The notes: generated from the sequence alone by a model not told the origin. Shown: positions 1 to 5,456, numbered from the stretch's first letter. The stretch is DNA of 28,174 nucleotides from a virus (IMGVR_UViG_3300036828_000655:1-28174); one strand, 5' to 3'. Numbers and translations: made by a program.

Positions 1-2
1 AA

Positions 3-200
3 TTGGTCAAGGCGCTGAGTCAGATGAACCAGGCGCTTTCGAGTCAGGCGGCGAAGTTGGAGGAATTCTTCAATACGCCGTACAGCGAAGACAATGCGCG
101 GCTGATAAAAACGACGATGGAGGCGATCGAGCGCATCGAATTGCAGTTGGAGCGCTGGCACTTCCTGATCTATCCAAATCAGAAACGGAAAGAGGACTGA
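3..200 (+). CDS. Hypothetical protein, 5' end probably outside the window
   Basis: At least 65 residues, helical and charged, with no family I recognise. The reading frame is open to the left edge and the only start seen is a TTG two bases from it, so the true N-terminus may lie upstream. The composition (many Glu, Gln, Leu and Arg, no Cys) suggests an amphipathic helical or coiled-coil protein. Its TGA shares one base with the ATG of the next gene (TGATG), which suggests translational coupling. It belongs to the small-gene cassette that fills the first 5 kb. Confidence 0.6.
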   Translation: MVKALSQMNQALSSQAAKLEEFFNTPYSEDNARLIKTTMEAIERIELQLERWHFLIYPNQKRKED

Positions 201-601
201 TGATCGACGTAGACCACCCGGTAATTCAGATATGCTCCGAGGCGATGGAGGGTCATCATCCTGAGCGCGGTGGAGCAGAACGACAGCAGGCGATATTCAC
301 TGTCCTCCAAGCGGCGATCAATTCGGGCTTTCTGAAAGAGGGGAATGGTCGCGAGCCGTCACTTGATCGCTCGTGGGCTGAGAAAAAGGTGGGTGAGCCA
401 TTTGCTATTTCAGAAATTCCCCCTACTGAATTCATCCTGCCATCGCGACAGCAACGCTTGAGGGAAGCATTACTCAGTGTGGGGGATTTCGCTTATCGCT
501 TGATGCCGGGGCAGATGATGATTGTCGAGCGCCATGCAGAAAATAAAGATGATGAGGGGCGCATGTTCACAGTGATGATCCACAATAGAAAAGAGGACTG
601 A
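200..601 (+). CDS. Hypothetical phage protein, 133 aa
   Basis: Not recognised. The ATG overlaps the upstream TGA by one base and follows an AGAGGA ribosome binding site. The N-terminal half looks helical (residues about 5-45). The C-terminal half, about residues 85-130, looks like a small alpha/beta unit ending in a basic and acidic tail. There are no membrane segments and only one cysteine, near the N-terminus. It shares one base with the next gene and is part of the coupled chain of small early or accessory genes. No function is proposed. Confidence 0.65.
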   Translation: MIDVDHPVIQICSEAMEGHHPERGGAERQQAIFTVLQAAINSGFLKEGNGREPSLDRSWAEKKVGEPFAISEIPPTEFILPSRQQRLREALLSVGDFAYRLMPGQMMIVERHAENKDDEGRMFTVMIHNRKED

Positions 602-774
602 TGAAAGAATTCAAAAACCCAACTGTCCGTGGTGAGGCGGTGACTGTTCTCGGTCCCAAGCCGCCGGGATTTACTGGCCTGGGTCATCTCAACGGGGATA
701 TCCTGGTCATGTATCCGGACGGGGAGCAGGGGTGCGTGAAGGAATCAGATATTCGCGAGGAAAGCAATGGATGA
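601..774 (+). CDS. Hypothetical small protein, 57 aa
   Basis: The product runs from MKEFKNPTVRGE to DIREESNG. The ATG overlaps the preceding TGA by one base, and GAGGA sits a few bases upstream. Its TGA lies 8 bases inside the next gene. The sequence looks like a compact beta protein (VRGEAVTVLGPK, GDILVMYPDGE). The Gly-Pro turns recall small SH3-like folds, but this is only an impression. The tight fit between both neighbours is the main support that it is real. Confidence 0.6.
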   Translation: MKEFKNPTVRGEAVTVLGPKPPGFTGLGHLNGDILVMYPDGEQGCVKESDIREESNG

Positions 775-1120
775 CGCCATATTTCTCTACGGGGAATCGG
801 AGCCGGAGGGGATTGTGATAATCAGCGACTCCGAGCCGATGAGCGATCACACCATCAATAGGATTCGCCAGAGACACAATGCCATGCGTAAGAATTTACG
901 TGATGTGACGATCACGGCCTTTGGCGTTGATCACGGCTTGGGTTCTCACTCTGGAAATGGTGGGGATTGGAGGACGACGGTGGTGGCGCAGATTCGTTTG
1001 GACTATCTAAAAAATTCACCGATCGCTTACGCGAGATTGGAAGGCGAGGCGGCGACCGAATTGCTGGCGCAATTGGCGTTTGCCGTTGCGATACGAGGAA
1101 GGAAGTTTGGAGATGACTGA
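767..1120 (+). CDS. Hypothetical phage protein, 117 aa
   Basis: Not recognised. A GAGG element six bases before the ATG supports this start. The first 8 bases of the gene overlap the end of the 57-residue upstream gene. The protein alternates beta-strand-like stretches (about residues 13-22 and 46-52, then TTVVAQIRLDY) and ends in a predicted helix rich in Ala and Leu (ATELLAQLAFAVAIRG). That pattern suggests a small alpha/beta domain. No metal-binding or catalytic motif is visible. It overlaps the alpha-CTD-like gene by 8 bases (ATGACTGA). Confidence 0.65.
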   Translation: MDDAIFLYGESEPEGIVIISDSEPMSDHTINRIRQRHNAMRKNLRDVTITAFGVDHGLGSHSGNGGDWRTTVVAQIRLDYLKNSPIAYARLEGEAATELLAQLAFAVAIRGRKFGDD

Positions 1121-1475
1121 GAAAATCGCAAACAGGGTGTTGGCGCTTGTGGCCGATGCGATCATCCTGATTGCCGCTGGTGATTACACAAAGGGGGCTA
1201 TCGTTCTGCGCAAGGCCGCTGGTCAGTTGGATGAGATTGACGATGCGCCGAAGAAAATCGATCCTGACACATTGATCAAGGACGCGCTGCCGCAATTGCC
1301 CATGCGGGTGTATAACACTCTGGCACGCGCGGGCATCAGAACGGTCGAAGACTTGACTAATAAGAGCGAGTGGGAGATGGTGGCGATTCAGAATATGGGC
1401 AGGCTTGGGATGTCGCATCTCAAAGAGGAAATGGCAAAAGCCGATCTCGAATTCACGGAGTACATCAGTGAATAA
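1113..1475 (+). CDS. Protein with RNA polymerase alpha-CTD-like domain
   Basis: 120 residues. The C-terminal half (about residues 54-112) has the helix-hairpin-helix pattern of the bacterial RNA polymerase alpha-subunit C-terminal domain: LPMRVYNTLARAGIRTVEDL, then a spacer, then IQNMGRLGMSHLKEEM. Compared with E. coli RpoA, the DNA-contacting Arg265, Asn268 and Gly296 correspond to Arg65, Asn68 and Gly96. Positions matching Lys298, Ser299 and Glu302 are Leu98, Gly99 and His102. The first 45 residues are two predicted amphipathic helices, not the polymerase alpha N-terminal domain. The start at 1113 is chosen over 1080 because it has a GGAAGG site upstream and makes the usual 8-base overlap. 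Family knowledge suggests binding of minor-groove DNA or of activators. A role in steering host transcription is inference. Confidence 0.75.
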   Translation: MTEKIANRVLALVADAIILIAAGDYTKGAIVLRKAAGQLDEIDDAPKKIDPDTLIKDALPQLPMRVYNTLARAGIRTVEDLTNKSEWEMVAIQNMGRLGMSHLKEEMAKADLEFTEYISE

Positions 1476-1683
1476 CCAAGAGGGTGATATAGAAAAGCTG
1501 ATACGCGAACGGGATTCGCTGCGTCTGGCGCTTGAGGCGTCGCGGACCGCGCACCGATTTGACAACGATTATCTGCTGCGTGAGCGTGATGAGGCTCGCC
1601 GGATAGCGCGCGATTTATTCCTACAAGTGGGTGATCGGATAATGGGTGGGCCGTATCCGGAGTGGGTGTGGAAAGATGACTGA
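1468..1683 (+). CDS. Small coiled-coil protein, 71 aa
   Basis: GTG start with GGAG about 8 bases upstream; it overlaps the preceding TAA by 8 bases (GTGAATAA). Residues 5-50 are dominated by Glu, Arg and Leu in heptad-like spacing (IEKLIRERDSLRLALEASR, then LLRERDEARRIARDLF), which suggests a dimeric coiled coil. The C-terminus (GGPYPEWVWKDD) is short and aromatic. The frame is open further upstream to 1405, but that longer version would overlap the alpha-CTD-like gene by 71 bases. I do not recognise the family. Confidence 0.6.
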   Translation: MNNQEGDIEKLIRERDSLRLALEASRTAHRFDNDYLLRERDEARRIARDLFLQVGDRIMGGPYPEWVWKDD

Positions 1684-1909
1684 CCGCGAACAAATTGCAA
1701 AGATCCTTGAGAACGCCGGTATCGTATTCACGATCTCTGAGGAAAGTGGCGAGGTGTCCTACGGATACCAAAAGGCGCACGCCTATGACTCATCGCTTGA
1801 GGTTGAGCAGTCCGACAAGCATATATACAACTTGGGCTACAGCGGATTCGTGACGGTCTTCTATTTTGATGAGGTTGGGAAGCTTGTGTGCATGGGGGCA
1901 TGGGAATGA
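1676..1909 (+). CDS. Hypothetical phage protein, 77 aa
   Basis: Begins MTDREQIAKILENAG. The ATG overlaps the upstream TGA by 8 bases (ATGACTGA), the same join as at 1113. The first 20 residues look like a helix. The rest looks like a four- or five-stranded sheet (IVFTISEESGEVSYGY, then SGFVTVFYFDEVGKLVCMGA) with the hydrophobic/polar alternation of a small alpha-beta domain. The function is unknown. A longer frame from 1646 is possible but would break the overlap pattern. Confidence 0.65.
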   Translation: MTDREQIAKILENAGIVFTISEESGEVSYGYQKAHAYDSSLEVEQSDKHIYNLGYSGFVTVFYFDEVGKLVCMGAWE

Positions 1910-2355
1910 GTAATGGGCTAACCGAACGTGAGCGTCTCGTGCTCGCCTGGGATAAAAGTCCGGAGGAATGGGAAGACGAATACGGGGGTCAATATGGAGC
2001 GGAATTGGTTGACGCCGAGCGCAAGCGTGACCGAATTGGAAAAAGCTCAATGACTAAAGCTCGACGCGGATTCAATATGCTACTTCGCAATTATCCTGAT
2101 GCGGAGGTGGCGACGATCTGGAATCAGGATAAGGGAGTCGTTGGAAATTATGTGCATCCCGAGGTGCAAGAGAGAATAAGGATGGTTGCTGTTACGCCGG
2201 GGCCGTGGACGTGCGTTGACTTATTGATCGAGGGCGAGCTAAAGCAATTTGCGATTTGGAATAACACCGGCCATGTATATCGGATCGGTAAGGGCGGCGC
2301 GGTTGAAGATGATCCTTTTCTAAAAATACGAGAACTACCAGGAGGTAACAAATGA
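1906..2355 (+). CDS. Hypothetical phage protein, 149 aa
   Basis: The start MSNGLTERERLVLAWD is chosen because its ATGA overlaps the previous stop by 4 bases. An in-frame ATG at 1888 would lengthen it by six residues. The N-terminal 55 residues are highly charged and helical (about residues 20-48). A second part, about residues 60-140, looks like an alpha/beta domain (VATIWNQDKGVVGNYVHPE, then VDLLIEGELKQFAIWNNTGH). No known motif was seen. The stop is reached four bases into the next gene, with a strong AGGAGG site for that gene inside this one. Confidence 0.65.
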   Translation: MSNGLTERERLVLAWDKSPEEWEDEYGGQYGAELVDAERKRDRIGKSSMTKARRGFNMLLRNYPDAEVATIWNQDKGVVGNYVHPEVQERIRMVAVTPGPWTCVDLLIEGELKQFAIWNNTGHVYRIGKGGAVEDDPFLKIRELPGGNK

Positions 2356-2780
2356 GGAAAGAAGAGATCAGAGTCGGTAAGGTGTATCGCGTCAATTCGC
2401 TTGGCTCGAAAAAGGTCAAGGTGGTAAGTCTACCCAAGCGCTCACATGGACAGACCTATAACGTCGAGGTTGAATTTCCTGACGAGCCGGGTGATCGTAA
2501 GGGCAAGATTGCCACGCGCGAATTCGATCGGCTGTGGACGGATGAGGATGACGCCAAGCTCCAACGTCAGCGCGACGAGAAGCAGGCGCTTGAGCAGCTT
2601 GATAACCGGCTTACCTTCGCTGGATATCATCCGGATCGTGTCTACCGCATTAGGCGCGACGGCGAGTTTGTATTGGCTTTGTCATTCAGTGGCGATGTGG
2701 CTTCGAAATTGGTGAATACGCTGACCGGAAATGTGGAGGATGATGCGGAAGAAAAAGCGAGAAGTGATTCTGATGCATGA
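2352..2780 (+). CDS. Hypothetical protein with SH3-like N-terminal part, 142 aa
   Basis: An AGGAGG ribosome binding site precedes the ATG, making this one of the best translation starts in the left block. Residues 5-60 look like a small beta barrel (IRVGKVYRVNSLGSKKVKVV, then YNVEVEFPDEPG, then IATREFDRLW), the kind of pattern seen in SH3-like or KOW-like phage proteins. This is resemblance only. A charged helix follows (residues 63-85), then a second short alpha/beta segment and an acidic tail. It overlaps the upstream gene by 4 bases and the downstream gene by 8. Confidence 0.65.
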   Translation: MRKEEIRVGKVYRVNSLGSKKVKVVSLPKRSHGQTYNVEVEFPDEPGDRKGKIATREFDRLWTDEDDAKLQRQRDEKQALEQLDNRLTFAGYHPDRVYRIRRDGEFVLALSFSGDVASKLVNTLTGNVEDDAEEKARSDSDA

Positions 2781-2988
2781 CTTTGTGGTCATTGGCGTCG
2801 GTCAATTCCCAATTGACATGCTTCGTTCTGATGTCTGCTTTCCGAAAACCGAAGACGACAGCGCCGAGATTGAAAAGTCATTCAGGCGACAGGAGCGGAA
2901 CGAACACACTGTCAAGCTCACGTCTTCGATGCGACCAGATGCCGCACATTGGCGATCATTTGGCTACAAACTTATTGCGGAACCGTGA
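2773..2988 (+). CDS. Hypothetical phage protein, 71 aa
   Basis: Starts MHDFVVIGVGQFPIDMLRSD. The ATG at 2773 gives an 8-base overlap with the preceding TGA (ATGCATGA), matching other joins in this cassette. An ATG at 2743 in the same frame is possible. No strong ribosome binding site is visible, so translation may depend on coupling. The protein opens with a short hydrophobic strand, then becomes polar and charged (FPKTEDDSAEIEKSFRRQER). No family is recognised. Confidence 0.55.
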   Translation: MHDFVVIGVGQFPIDMLRSDVCFPKTEDDSAEIEKSFRRQERNEHTVKLTSSMRPDAAHWRSFGYKLIAEP

Positions 2989-3167
2989 GCGCGAGGTATG
3001 CTCTATGGGTTATTACGTTCTTCTTTGCCGCCTTTTCGTTGATCGTCATTACCGCATTGGTGTGGGTAATTTCGGATTTGTGGCTTAGAATCAGACAACT
3101 CGAACATCGAGTACAAGAATTGGAATACGATAGAGCACATGATGAGGAATGGAGCACTGGTGAATGA
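2985..3167 (+). CDS. Small membrane protein with C-terminal coiled coil, 60 aa
   Basis: GTG start overlapping the previous stop by 4 bases (GTGA). Residues about 7-30 form one transmembrane helix (WVITFFFAAFSLIVITALVW). Residues 33-50 form an amphipathic charged helix (LWLRIRQLEHRVQELEYDRA). One N-terminal anchor followed by a coiled coil is seen in inner-membrane spanins and in other small phage membrane proteins, but no lysis genes are visible nearby and the protein is short for a spanin. The ORF extends to an ATG at 2949, which the overlap pattern argues against. Confidence 0.6.
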   Translation: MSARYALWVITFFFAAFSLIVITALVWVISDLWLRIRQLEHRVQELEYDRAHDEEWSTGE

Positions 3168-3597
3168 TGAAAGCAGGAAACGCGGACGGCCACCGAGTAA
3201 ACCAAATCTCGACGCCTTCCTCAAAGCAATCGCAGACGGTACATTCGATGATGACCTGGCGAGGATTCAAGGAGTTTGTAAAAACCGTGATGATGTCCTC
3301 AAGCAACAAGTATTAGACCTTGTGCATGAGGTATTTGGTCCTGATGCCCAAGTTCAAATTCCCAGAGTCGGAGAAGAACGCCGACCCAGAGGCCCGCAGA
3401 CGATGAAGAAGAATCCCTTCTTGGAAAAATCGAAAGCTGAGACGCCGCAAGATCCTCAAGTCCGTGACGATGACGAGCCGGTGCCTGATCAATTAGAGGA
3501 TGCCACGTTGCAAGCGATAAATAGCGGTGAAGAGATTCCACTTCATCTGCGCGGCGCGATTATTGGTGGACTCACCGCAGCGGATATGGGGGAATAA
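3160..3597 (+). CDS. Putative DNA-binding protein with AT-hook motif, 145 aa
   Basis: The GTG at 3160 has a GGAG site about 6 bases upstream and overlaps the previous stop by 8 bases (GTGAATGA); an in-frame ATG at 3139 is less well placed. Residues 6-15 (RKRGRPPSKP) match the AT-hook consensus centred on Arg-Gly-Arg-Pro, which binds the minor groove of AT-rich DNA. A helical segment follows (about 17-60), then a disordered, charged, Pro-rich stretch (75-115) and a C-terminal helix pair. Small terminase subunits can also begin with a basic GRP-type segment, so that remains an alternative. The AT-hook reading is moderately likely and the cellular role is unknown. Confidence 0.6.
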   Translation: MNDESRKRGRPPSKPNLDAFLKAIADGTFDDDLARIQGVCKNRDDVLKQQVLDLVHEVFGPDAQVQIPRVGEERRPRGPQTMKKNPFLEKSKAETPQDPQVRDDDEPVPDQLEDATLQAINSGEEIPLHLRGAIIGGLTAADMGE

Positions 3598-3758
3598 TGA
3601 ATACCGAACATCAACAGCGTGAGCAGGCGAAGATCGACTTTTGGAAGCTGATGAGCGGCTGGCCCTATCACGGCTGGCGTCGGCTAGCGCACAGTGTTCT
3701 TGTGCCGTTCGTGGTGATTTTCGTGCTGGCTAAGCTCGCGGAGAAAATCTTCGGATGA
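3597..3758 (+). CDS. Small single-pass membrane protein, 53 aa
   Basis: Reads MNTEHQQREQAKIDFWKLMSG at the start and ends AKLAEKIFG. The ATG shares its A with the TAA of the AT-hook gene. The N-terminal 18 residues are polar. Residues about 32-46 (SVLVPFVVIFVLAKL) form a hydrophobic helix preceded by Trp, His and Arg, which places the N-terminus probably on the cytoplasmic side. Its TGA overlaps the next ATG (ATGA). It is second in a run of four small membrane proteins. Function unknown. Confidence 0.55.
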   Translation: MNTEHQQREQAKIDFWKLMSGWPYHGWRRLAHSVLVPFVVIFVLAKLAEKIFG

Positions 3759-3850
3759 AGTGGAGTGACAAAATAGCTTGGAAGCTGGTGCTTCCTCTTT
3801 GTCTGTGGTGGGGTGTTGTCGGATTCTATTGTGGTTGGACGCTCAAATGA
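3755..3850 (+). CDS. Very small membrane peptide, 31 aa
   Basis: Starts MKWSDKIAWKLVLPLCLWWG and ends GWTLK. ATGA overlaps join it to the genes on both sides (3755-3758 and 3847-3850). Residues 9-28 are almost entirely hydrophobic, with five Trp and two Cys in the whole peptide, so it should insert as a single helix. Its size makes the call uncertain, but the two exact 4-base overlaps and the intact frame argue that it is translated. No family is known to me. Confidence 0.45.
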   Translation: MKWSDKIAWKLVLPLCLWWGVVGFYCGWTLK

Positions 3851-4170
3851 TCACGGAGGATATGGCACGGCTCCGTGTCGAGAGAAATAGACGCGGCGAC
3901 TTTATGCCGGTCACAGATTTACGAGCACGACCATCGGGCGATCCGATTTTCTTGCCGTGGATGCGACCTTCAAAAAAGGAACGGCGCTATGTCGCCTTGC
4001 AACGGTATGGATCAATTCCCGCATTTTGGTTGACTTTCATTGTTGTGGTGCCTGTACTTATGCTGGCGGCATTGTATGTTCTCATCTACGGATTACCACT
4101 CTGGATTGCCTGGGGGCTTTTTGTATTTATCAGACGGACCATTCGACGCCGAAGAGCCATTCCTCGATAG
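3847..4170 (+). CDS. Membrane protein, 107 aa
   Basis: MITEDMARLRVERNRRGDF begins a basic cytoplasmic segment of about 55 residues. It is followed by a long hydrophobic region (about residues 57-95, FWLTFIVVVPVLMLAALYV, then LYGLPLWIAWGLFVF), enough for two transmembrane helices, and then an Arg-rich tail (RRTIRRRRAIPR). By the positive-inside rule both ends would be cytoplasmic. The ATG makes a 4-base overlap with the upstream peptide. An ATG five codons later (3862) sits too close behind GGAGG to be preferred. The topology resembles small holins or exclusion proteins, but nothing specific supports that. Confidence 0.6.
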   Translation: MITEDMARLRVERNRRGDFMPVTDLRARPSGDPIFLPWMRPSKKERRYVALQRYGSIPAFWLTFIVVVPVLMLAALYVLIYGLPLWIAWGLFVFIRRTIRRRRAIPR

Positions 4171-4348
4171 TGACTTGACGGTTCACGAGTGTCACATTTA
4201 TGCTGGGCGCTCGCTGACGAACATCTCTGTGCAGCCGTTCGCCTTCCTTCTGACGCCGGATATTGTTATGATGCTGGCGATGGGAAGTCCTGAATTTTGG
4301 GAGCCGGTCCTCTCGATAATCGATGAGGATGTTCGAGGCGGAGCATGA
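4121..4348 (+). CDS. Hypothetical phage protein, start uncertain
   Basis: The frame ends at 4348 with an ATGA overlap to the zinc ribbon gene, and its C-terminal half reads as a plausible folded protein (CHIYAGRSLTNISVQPFAFL, then MGSPEFWEPVLSIIDEDV). The start is unclear. TTG at 4121 has GGGGG four bases upstream and overlaps the membrane protein gene by 50 bases. TTG at 4175 would avoid overlap but lacks a binding site. ATG at 4076 or 4040 would overlap by about 95 or 131 bases. The C-terminal part is the confident part. Confidence 0.45.
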   Translation: MYLSDGPFDAEEPFLDSDLTVHECHIYAGRSLTNISVQPFAFLLTPDIVMMLAMGSPEFWEPVLSIIDEDVRGGA

Positions 4349-4578
4349 AGCTGCCGCCCACGAATTGCCCGATCTGCAATGCTATGGAGCGATTTGCGCG
4401 AAAAGAGCGGCGCATCGGCAACATCACCTACGTCTACACGCGCTGCGGAACGTGCCGCACCGAATTCTCAATTGCGACCTACACCGATGATCAAAAACGG
4501 GCACGGGATCGAGATCAGCGTGAGCGTATCCGCCGACTCCGAGGGCAGTTCCGGCTTCGCTCTGCCCGTCGATCCTGA
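4345..4578 (+). CDS. Small zinc ribbon protein, 77 aa
   Basis: Cys8-x2-Cys11 (NCPICNAME) and Cys34-x2-Cys37 (RCGTCRTEF) form a four-cysteine zinc ribbon, with beta-strand sequence between the pairs (IGNITYVYTR). The remaining 35 residues are strongly basic (RARDRDQRERIRRLRGQFRL), which suits nucleic acid binding. The first codon overlaps the previous stop by 4 bases. The basic tail is encoded in the same DNA as the start of the next gene, so its composition may be constrained by that overlap. Small zinc ribbon proteins are common in phages and have no single role. Confidence 0.65.
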   Translation: MKLPPTNCPICNAMERFARKERRIGNITYVYTRCGTCRTEFSIATYTDDQKRARDRDQRERIRRLRGQFRLRSARRS

Positions 4579-4828
4579 GAAGAGCGTTACCCCGCGTCAA
4601 CTAGAATTACTTGCGCTCTATGCCTCCGGTTATAGATACGAGCATATAGCTCGTGTGAAATTCCTATCTCCATACACCGTGAGGCGTCATATGGCCTTGG
4701 CAGTAGCTCGATCCGGCGCTCGAAATCTGACGCACCTCTGCTCCGCGCTGGTCGAGGCGGGGATGATCCGGCGCAACGCTGAGAACATCTATGAGCCGGT
4801 GGCTCCCGACCTTCGGATTGTGGGGTGA
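4487..4828 (+). CDS. LuxR-type helix-turn-helix protein, 113 aa
   Basis: Residues 34-95 match the GerE/LuxR DNA-binding domain: VTPRQLELLALYASGYRYEH, IARVKFLSPYTVRRHM, then ARNLTHLCSALVEAGMI. Known features present are the T-P-R-Q-L-E opening, the Ala-Ser-Gly turn, and SPYTVRRH as the recognition helix. There is no receiver or sensor domain, only about 30 polar residues in front. The start is uncertain. ATG 4487 puts the first 92 bases inside the zinc ribbon gene, while GTG 4520 is an alternative; the frame stays open back to 4379. Phage-encoded single-domain LuxR proteins are usually read as transcription regulators. Targets here are unknown. Confidence 0.7.
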   Translation: MIKNGHGIEISVSVSADSEGSSGFALPVDPEKSVTPRQLELLALYASGYRYEHIARVKFLSPYTVRRHMALAVARSGARNLTHLCSALVEAGMIRRNAENIYEPVAPDLRIVG

Positions 4829-4829
4829 G

Positions 4830-5063
4830 ATGGCGACTCCAAATTTGAAACCGAAGATCGTTGAGACGACCTGGCTTGAGGACATCACCTACGTCGAGGC
4901 TCAACCGATGCCGGGTGACAGCGGGCGCATTCTTTTATTCACACTCAGCAACGGCCATCGCTATGCAATTCCCTTGTCCGGCGTGGCATTGCAGGCGACA
5001 CAGCGAGCGGTAAGCCCGGTGATCGTCGCTGAGATGAAACCCAACAACGGCACCGGGCTATAG
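4830..5063 (+). CDS. Hypothetical phage protein, 77 aa
   Basis: Begins MATPNLKPKIVETTWLEDIT one base after the LuxR-type gene, with GGGGTGAG just upstream of the ATG. It looks like an all-beta protein with a central pair of strands (RILLFTLSNGHRYAIPLSGV) and a short helix (ALQATQRAVSPVIVAEM). It is the last + strand gene of the left cassette and faces the reverse-strand gene with only five bases between the two stops. No terminator hairpin was seen in that gap. Function unknown. Confidence 0.65.
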   Translation: MATPNLKPKIVETTWLEDITYVEAQPMPGDSGRILLFTLSNGHRYAIPLSGVALQATQRAVSPVIVAEMKPNNGTGL

Positions 5064-5068
5064 CGCTC

Positions 5069-5311
5069 TTATCCGGCGAGTGACTCTAGCTCGCTGAGGA
5101 CGTTTAGCTCACGCTTCACGCGCCGTCGAATTTCAACGGTCGTGAGGCCGGTCGTGGCAGAGAGATCGTTGATGTCGGCTCCATTTCGCATCGCCTCGCG
5201 CAGCGCGATCGTCAATCGATCCTCACGCTTGAGCGTCTCGACGGAGCTTCGGATTGCCCATTCCGAAAGCTGCGCGAGAGTGTCCTCAAAGTCTCGATTG
5301 AATGTTGCCAT
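5069..5311 (-). CDS. Small putative helix-turn-helix regulator, 80 aa
   Basis: The only reverse-strand gene in the window. Read on the - strand, a GGAGGA ribosome binding site precedes MATFNRDFEDTLAQLSEWA. Residues 33-68 are helical with a turn (REAMRNGADINDLSATTG, then TTVEIRRRVKREL), a pattern of two helices and a basic recognition-like helix seen in small DNA-binding proteins. I cannot assign a named family. Its isolation, opposite orientation and the palindrome 40 bases upstream of its ATG fit an autoregulated repressor or switch protein standing between the left cassette and the structural genes. This is inference from arrangement. Confidence 0.6.
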   Translation of the reverse strand: MATFNRDFEDTLAQLSEWAIRSSVETLKREDRLTIALREAMRNGADINDLSATTGLTTVEIRRRVKRELNVLSELESLAG

Positions 5312-5324
5312 TTTGTGATGTCCT

Positions 5325-5338
5325 CCTACCAGAGTAGG
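5325..5338 (-). promoter_or_regulatory. Small hairpin touching the regulator's ribosome binding site
   Basis: CCTAC and GTAGG are inverted repeats separated by four bases. On the - strand transcript the second arm ends in GG, the first bases of the GTAGGAGGA ribosome binding region of the small regulator gene. Folding would partly cover that site. The stem is only five base pairs, so the effect on translation is uncertain. Confidence 0.3.
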
Positions 5339-5346
5339 CACATACT

Positions 5347-5370
5347 GTAGCAGCTTGTCAAGCTGTCTAC
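5347..5370. promoter_or_regulatory. Palindromic candidate operator
   Basis: CAGCTTG-T-CAAGCTG (5351-5365) is a perfect 7+7 inverted repeat about one central base. It is flanked by a further GTAG/CTAC pair (5347-5350 and 5367-5370) with one unpaired T on the right. This is typical of a dimer-binding operator. On the - strand the centre also contains TTGACA, a consensus -35 hexamer, although no convincing -10 follows at the right distance. The palindrome lies between two divergent genes, one of which encodes the putative regulator. Confidence 0.45.
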
Positions 5371-5392
5371 CCCCATCTTCTCTGCGTATAAC
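5363..5392 (+). promoter_or_regulatory. Weak candidate promoter for the structural genes
   Basis: TATAAC at 5387-5392 is close to the -10 consensus. Eighteen bases upstream, CTGTCT (5363-5368) is a poor -35 match that overlaps the right arm of the palindrome. If real, a protein bound to the palindrome would cover this -35 and block transcription of the head genes. The -35 match is too weak to be sure. Confidence 0.25.
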
Positions 5393-5456
5393 GAAAGATT
5401 ATCTAAATAGACCAATTTTCCTTTCGCCAAACCCAATAAGCTTCCGGTAGGGCGAA

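Larger units (their letters stand above)
5312..5456. other. Divergent intergenic region
   Basis: 145 bases between the reverse-strand regulator gene and the first structural-module gene. It is the only divergent gap in the window and the natural place for promoters in both directions. It contains a hairpin near the regulator's ribosome binding site, a palindrome at 5347-5370, and a TATAAC element reading toward the structural genes. The part from about 5394 to 5440 is AT-rich. Confidence 0.7.

Noticed and set aside
912-1565. Long reverse-strand ORF of 217 codons
   Set aside because: It lies antisense to three well-joined + strand genes, one with a recognisable domain. It is His/Arg/Ser-rich in the manner of a shadow frame and has no plausible ribosome binding site.
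2985-3167. Spanin (lysis) assignment for the membrane-anchored coiled-coil protein
   Set aside because: It is too short for a typical inner-membrane spanin, and there is no nearby outer-membrane spanin, endolysin or clear holin.
5064-5068. Possible bidirectional terminator between convergent genes
   Set aside because: Only five bases separate the stops, and the short inverted repeats nearby lie within coding sequence without a T run.
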